From Allobosea sp. ASV33 (GTDB lineage: Bacteria; Pseudomonadota; Alphaproteobacteria; Rhizobiales; Beijerinckiaceae): 44,615 bases of DNA. The position numbers and the translations under genes were made by a program. The DNA is taken from assembly GCF_016428755.1 (NCBI RefSeq), contig NZ_JAELTI010000038.1, positions 1-44,615 of the forward strand, given 5' to 3'. Of the stretch, positions 43,357 through 44,615 are shown in pieces (the first letter of the stretch is position 1; each line of letters starts with the position of its first letter). The notes under the pieces are model-generated. The model saw nothing but the letters and a program-made list of their open reading frames with translations. It had not been told where the DNA came from and made no database searches.

Positions 43357-43722
43357 TCACTCGCAGATTTTCAACGTGACCGGATCGGCGTCCGCCGGGA
43401 CATAGTCGCCCATCGCACGACAACCTGAGGCTGTGCAGATGCGCCAGTCGGCGGTCGCGCCGGAACGCCGCATGACGACCTCTTTCAGAGGCGGCAGGGC
43501 CGGGCGCCAGCGCCAGAAACCGTCCACGAGCTTCGCGCCGTCGGGCGGGTCCATGCCAGCGCCGGAGCCCTCGATCCGCGCCTCGACGATCTTCAGTCCG
43601 GCGGGCGTCTCCCGCCAGACCTCCTCCCAGAGCGTCTTCTGCACCGAATGGCGCCAGCCCAGCGTGATCTCGCCCCGGCCGAGCGCGACGACCAGCGCGC
43701 CGGCTGCGAGGCACAGGCTCAT
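43357..43722 (-). CDS. DUF1850 domain protein
   Basis: A 121-residue protein, N terminus MSLCLAAGALVVALGRGEIT acting as signal or membrane anchor. DUF1850 proteins are partners of TAXI-type TRAP transporters. Recognisable parts are WRHSVQKTLWEEVWRETPAG, IEGSGAGMDPPDGAKLVDGF and a Cys pair in WRICTASGCRAMGDY. It probably helps assembly or function of the transporter. Its ATG overlaps the upstream TRAP permease stop (ATGA, 43719-43722), so they are coupled. Confidence 0.85.
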   Translation of the reverse strand: MSLCLAAGALVVALGRGEITLGWRHSVQKTLWEEVWRETPAGLKIVEARIEGSGAGMDPPDGAKLVDGFWRWRPALPPLKEVVMRRSGATADWRICTASGCRAMGDYVPADADPVTLKICE

Positions 43723-44615
43723 GCCGCGGCGGTCTCGGCCTTGCGTGCCGCGAGCCAGTGCCGGAGCACGACGGCCGCCGCCAGTGCGTAGCCGAGCGGG
43801 TCGCTATAGGCGAACTCGCCGAAGAGCAGCACCGCCGCACCGAAGCAGAGCACGCGTTCGAGGATCGTGAGCTTGCCGAAGAGGTAGCCGATCGCGACCA
43901 TGCCGAAGAGGCCGATGGCGATCGTCGCCTTGAACATGGCGTAGACCACGGCCGGCCAGAAGCCGATGACGTTCGCCATCGGGTCACCCGGTTGCAGCAT
44001 CAGCGCCGGGGAATAGACGGCGATGAAGGGGATGACGTACCCGGCGAGCGCGACGCGCATCGCCTCCCAGCCGATCTTGTCCGGGTTCTCCTTGGCGATC
44101 GGCGCTGCGGCGAGCGCTGCCAGCGCCACCGGCGGCGAAAGGTCGGCCATGATGCCGTAGTAGAAGGCGAACATGTGGCTGACGATCAGCGGCACGCCGA
44201 GCTTTTCCAGCGCCGGTGCGGCGAGCGCGGCGACGATGATATAGGTCGGGATCGTCGGGATGCCGGTGCCTAGCAGGATCGACAGGATCATCGTCAGGAT
44301 CAGCGCCAGGAACAGGCTGTGCTGGCCGAGCCCGATGATCCAGGCGCCGAAGGTGGTGCCGATGCCGGTCTGCGTCATCAGGCCGATGATGGTGCCGACG
44401 ATGGCGCAGGCGATGCCGACCGGAAGCGCCGTCTTGGCGCTGTCGGCGAGCGCGTCGCGGCTGACGGCCAGCGTCGTGCGGCCGCCCAGCGTGAAGGCAT
44501 TCGCGAGGATCAGGACCGCGATCAGGCCGGCGACGATGCGGATATCCATGCCTTCGCGGAAGAGAGCGGTGGCGATCAGCCCGAGCCCGACCCAGAAGAT
44601 CACGCGTAGCGTCTG
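43719..44615 (-). CDS. TRAP transporter fused permease, TAXI type (partial, 5' end outside window)
   Basis: The visible 298 codons are the C-terminal part of a TRAP transporter membrane subunit, probably the fused DctQ-DctM type linked to TAXI solute-binding proteins. Hydrophobic helices alternate with signatures GIACAIVGTIIGLMTQTGIG, LGTGIPTIPTYIIVAALAAP and MFAFYYGIMADLSPPVALAA. The frame is open through the window edge, so the start lies beyond 44615; the GTG near 44603 is internal. These secondary importers take up organic acids with a Na+ gradient. The solute-binding gene is not in view. It is coupled to DUF1850 downstream. Confidence 0.88.
   Translation of the reverse strand, partial: QTLRVIFWVGLGLIATALFREGMDIRIVAGLIAVLILANAFTLGGRTTLAVSRDALADSAKTALPVGIACAIVGTIIGLMTQTGIGTTFGAWIIGLGQHSLFLALILTMILSILLGTGIPTIPTYIIVAALAAPALEKLGVPLIVSHMFAFYYGIMADLSPPVALAALAAAPIAKENPDKIGWEAMRVALAGYVIPFIAVYSPALMLQPGDPMANVIGFWPAVVYAMFKATIAIGLFGMVAIGYLFGKLTILERVLCFGAAVLLFGEFAYSDPLGYALAAAVVLRHWLAARKAETAAA

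Overview
The window is about 44.6 kb of GC-rich bacterial chromosome, densely packed with genes on both strands. Gene content points to an alphaproteobacterium of the Hyphomicrobiales. The evidence is LigD plus two Ku proteins, GGAAC-N16/17-CGTT promoters of the general-stress sigma factor EcfG, a fused indolepyruvate:ferredoxin oxidoreductase, a LIV-type ABC operon flanked by two acyl-CoA ligases, and dispersed palindromic intergenic repeats. A Bosea- or Methylobacterium-like organism fits, but that is inference from style. I see no rRNA, tRNA, CRISPR, prophage or transposase. Two genes are cut by the window edges: ligD at the left and a TRAP transporter permease at the right.

Layout. 1-5.3 kb is a DNA-repair and stress island: ligD, ku1, a convergent ku2, a 71-residue protein, a ClpP-like protease and a possible small ORF. 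ku1, ku2 and the ClpP-like gene each carry a good EcfG-type promoter. 5.4-11.3 kb holds two M81 (MlrC-like) metallopeptidases, an M20 amidohydrolase and a Tat-exported family 5 solute-binding protein, arranged as two convergent two-gene operons. 11.5-15 kb holds an EamA exporter, a small protein, a hemolysin III homologue and an MFS carrier. A perfect 19-bp-stem hairpin lies just after the MFS gene. 15.3-21.6 kb is mostly housekeeping: pyrE with a LOG-like protein, a MarR regulator diverging from an alpha/beta hydrolase across a double palindromic operator, hemH, a 5'-nucleotidase-like phosphatase and ung.

21.8-30.7 kb is one long minus-strand locus: acyl-CoA synthetase, livG, livH, livM, livK, livF and a PaaK-like ligase. 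It reads as uptake of an organic acid or amino acid coupled to CoA activation. 31-36.4 kb has a VOC protein, a small ORF, a Crp/Fnr regulator and the fused indolepyruvate oxidoreductase, which has a perfect palindrome upstream. 36.7-43 kb is a metal and nitrile module. A DUF1007 protein and a NicO-type Ni/Co transporter converge on a gamma-glutamyltransferase-like, amidase, nthA, nthB, activator operon. The nitrile hydratase has the cobalt-type CTLCSC site and a His-rich N terminus. The right end has a small membrane protein and a DUF1850-TRAP (TAXI) transporter pair.

The strongest new-looking signals are the EcfG-controlled Ku/ClpP-like island, the cobalt nitrile hydratase module with its adjacent metal transporter and unusual GGT-family member, and two families of intergenic palindromic repeats (four copies and two copies).
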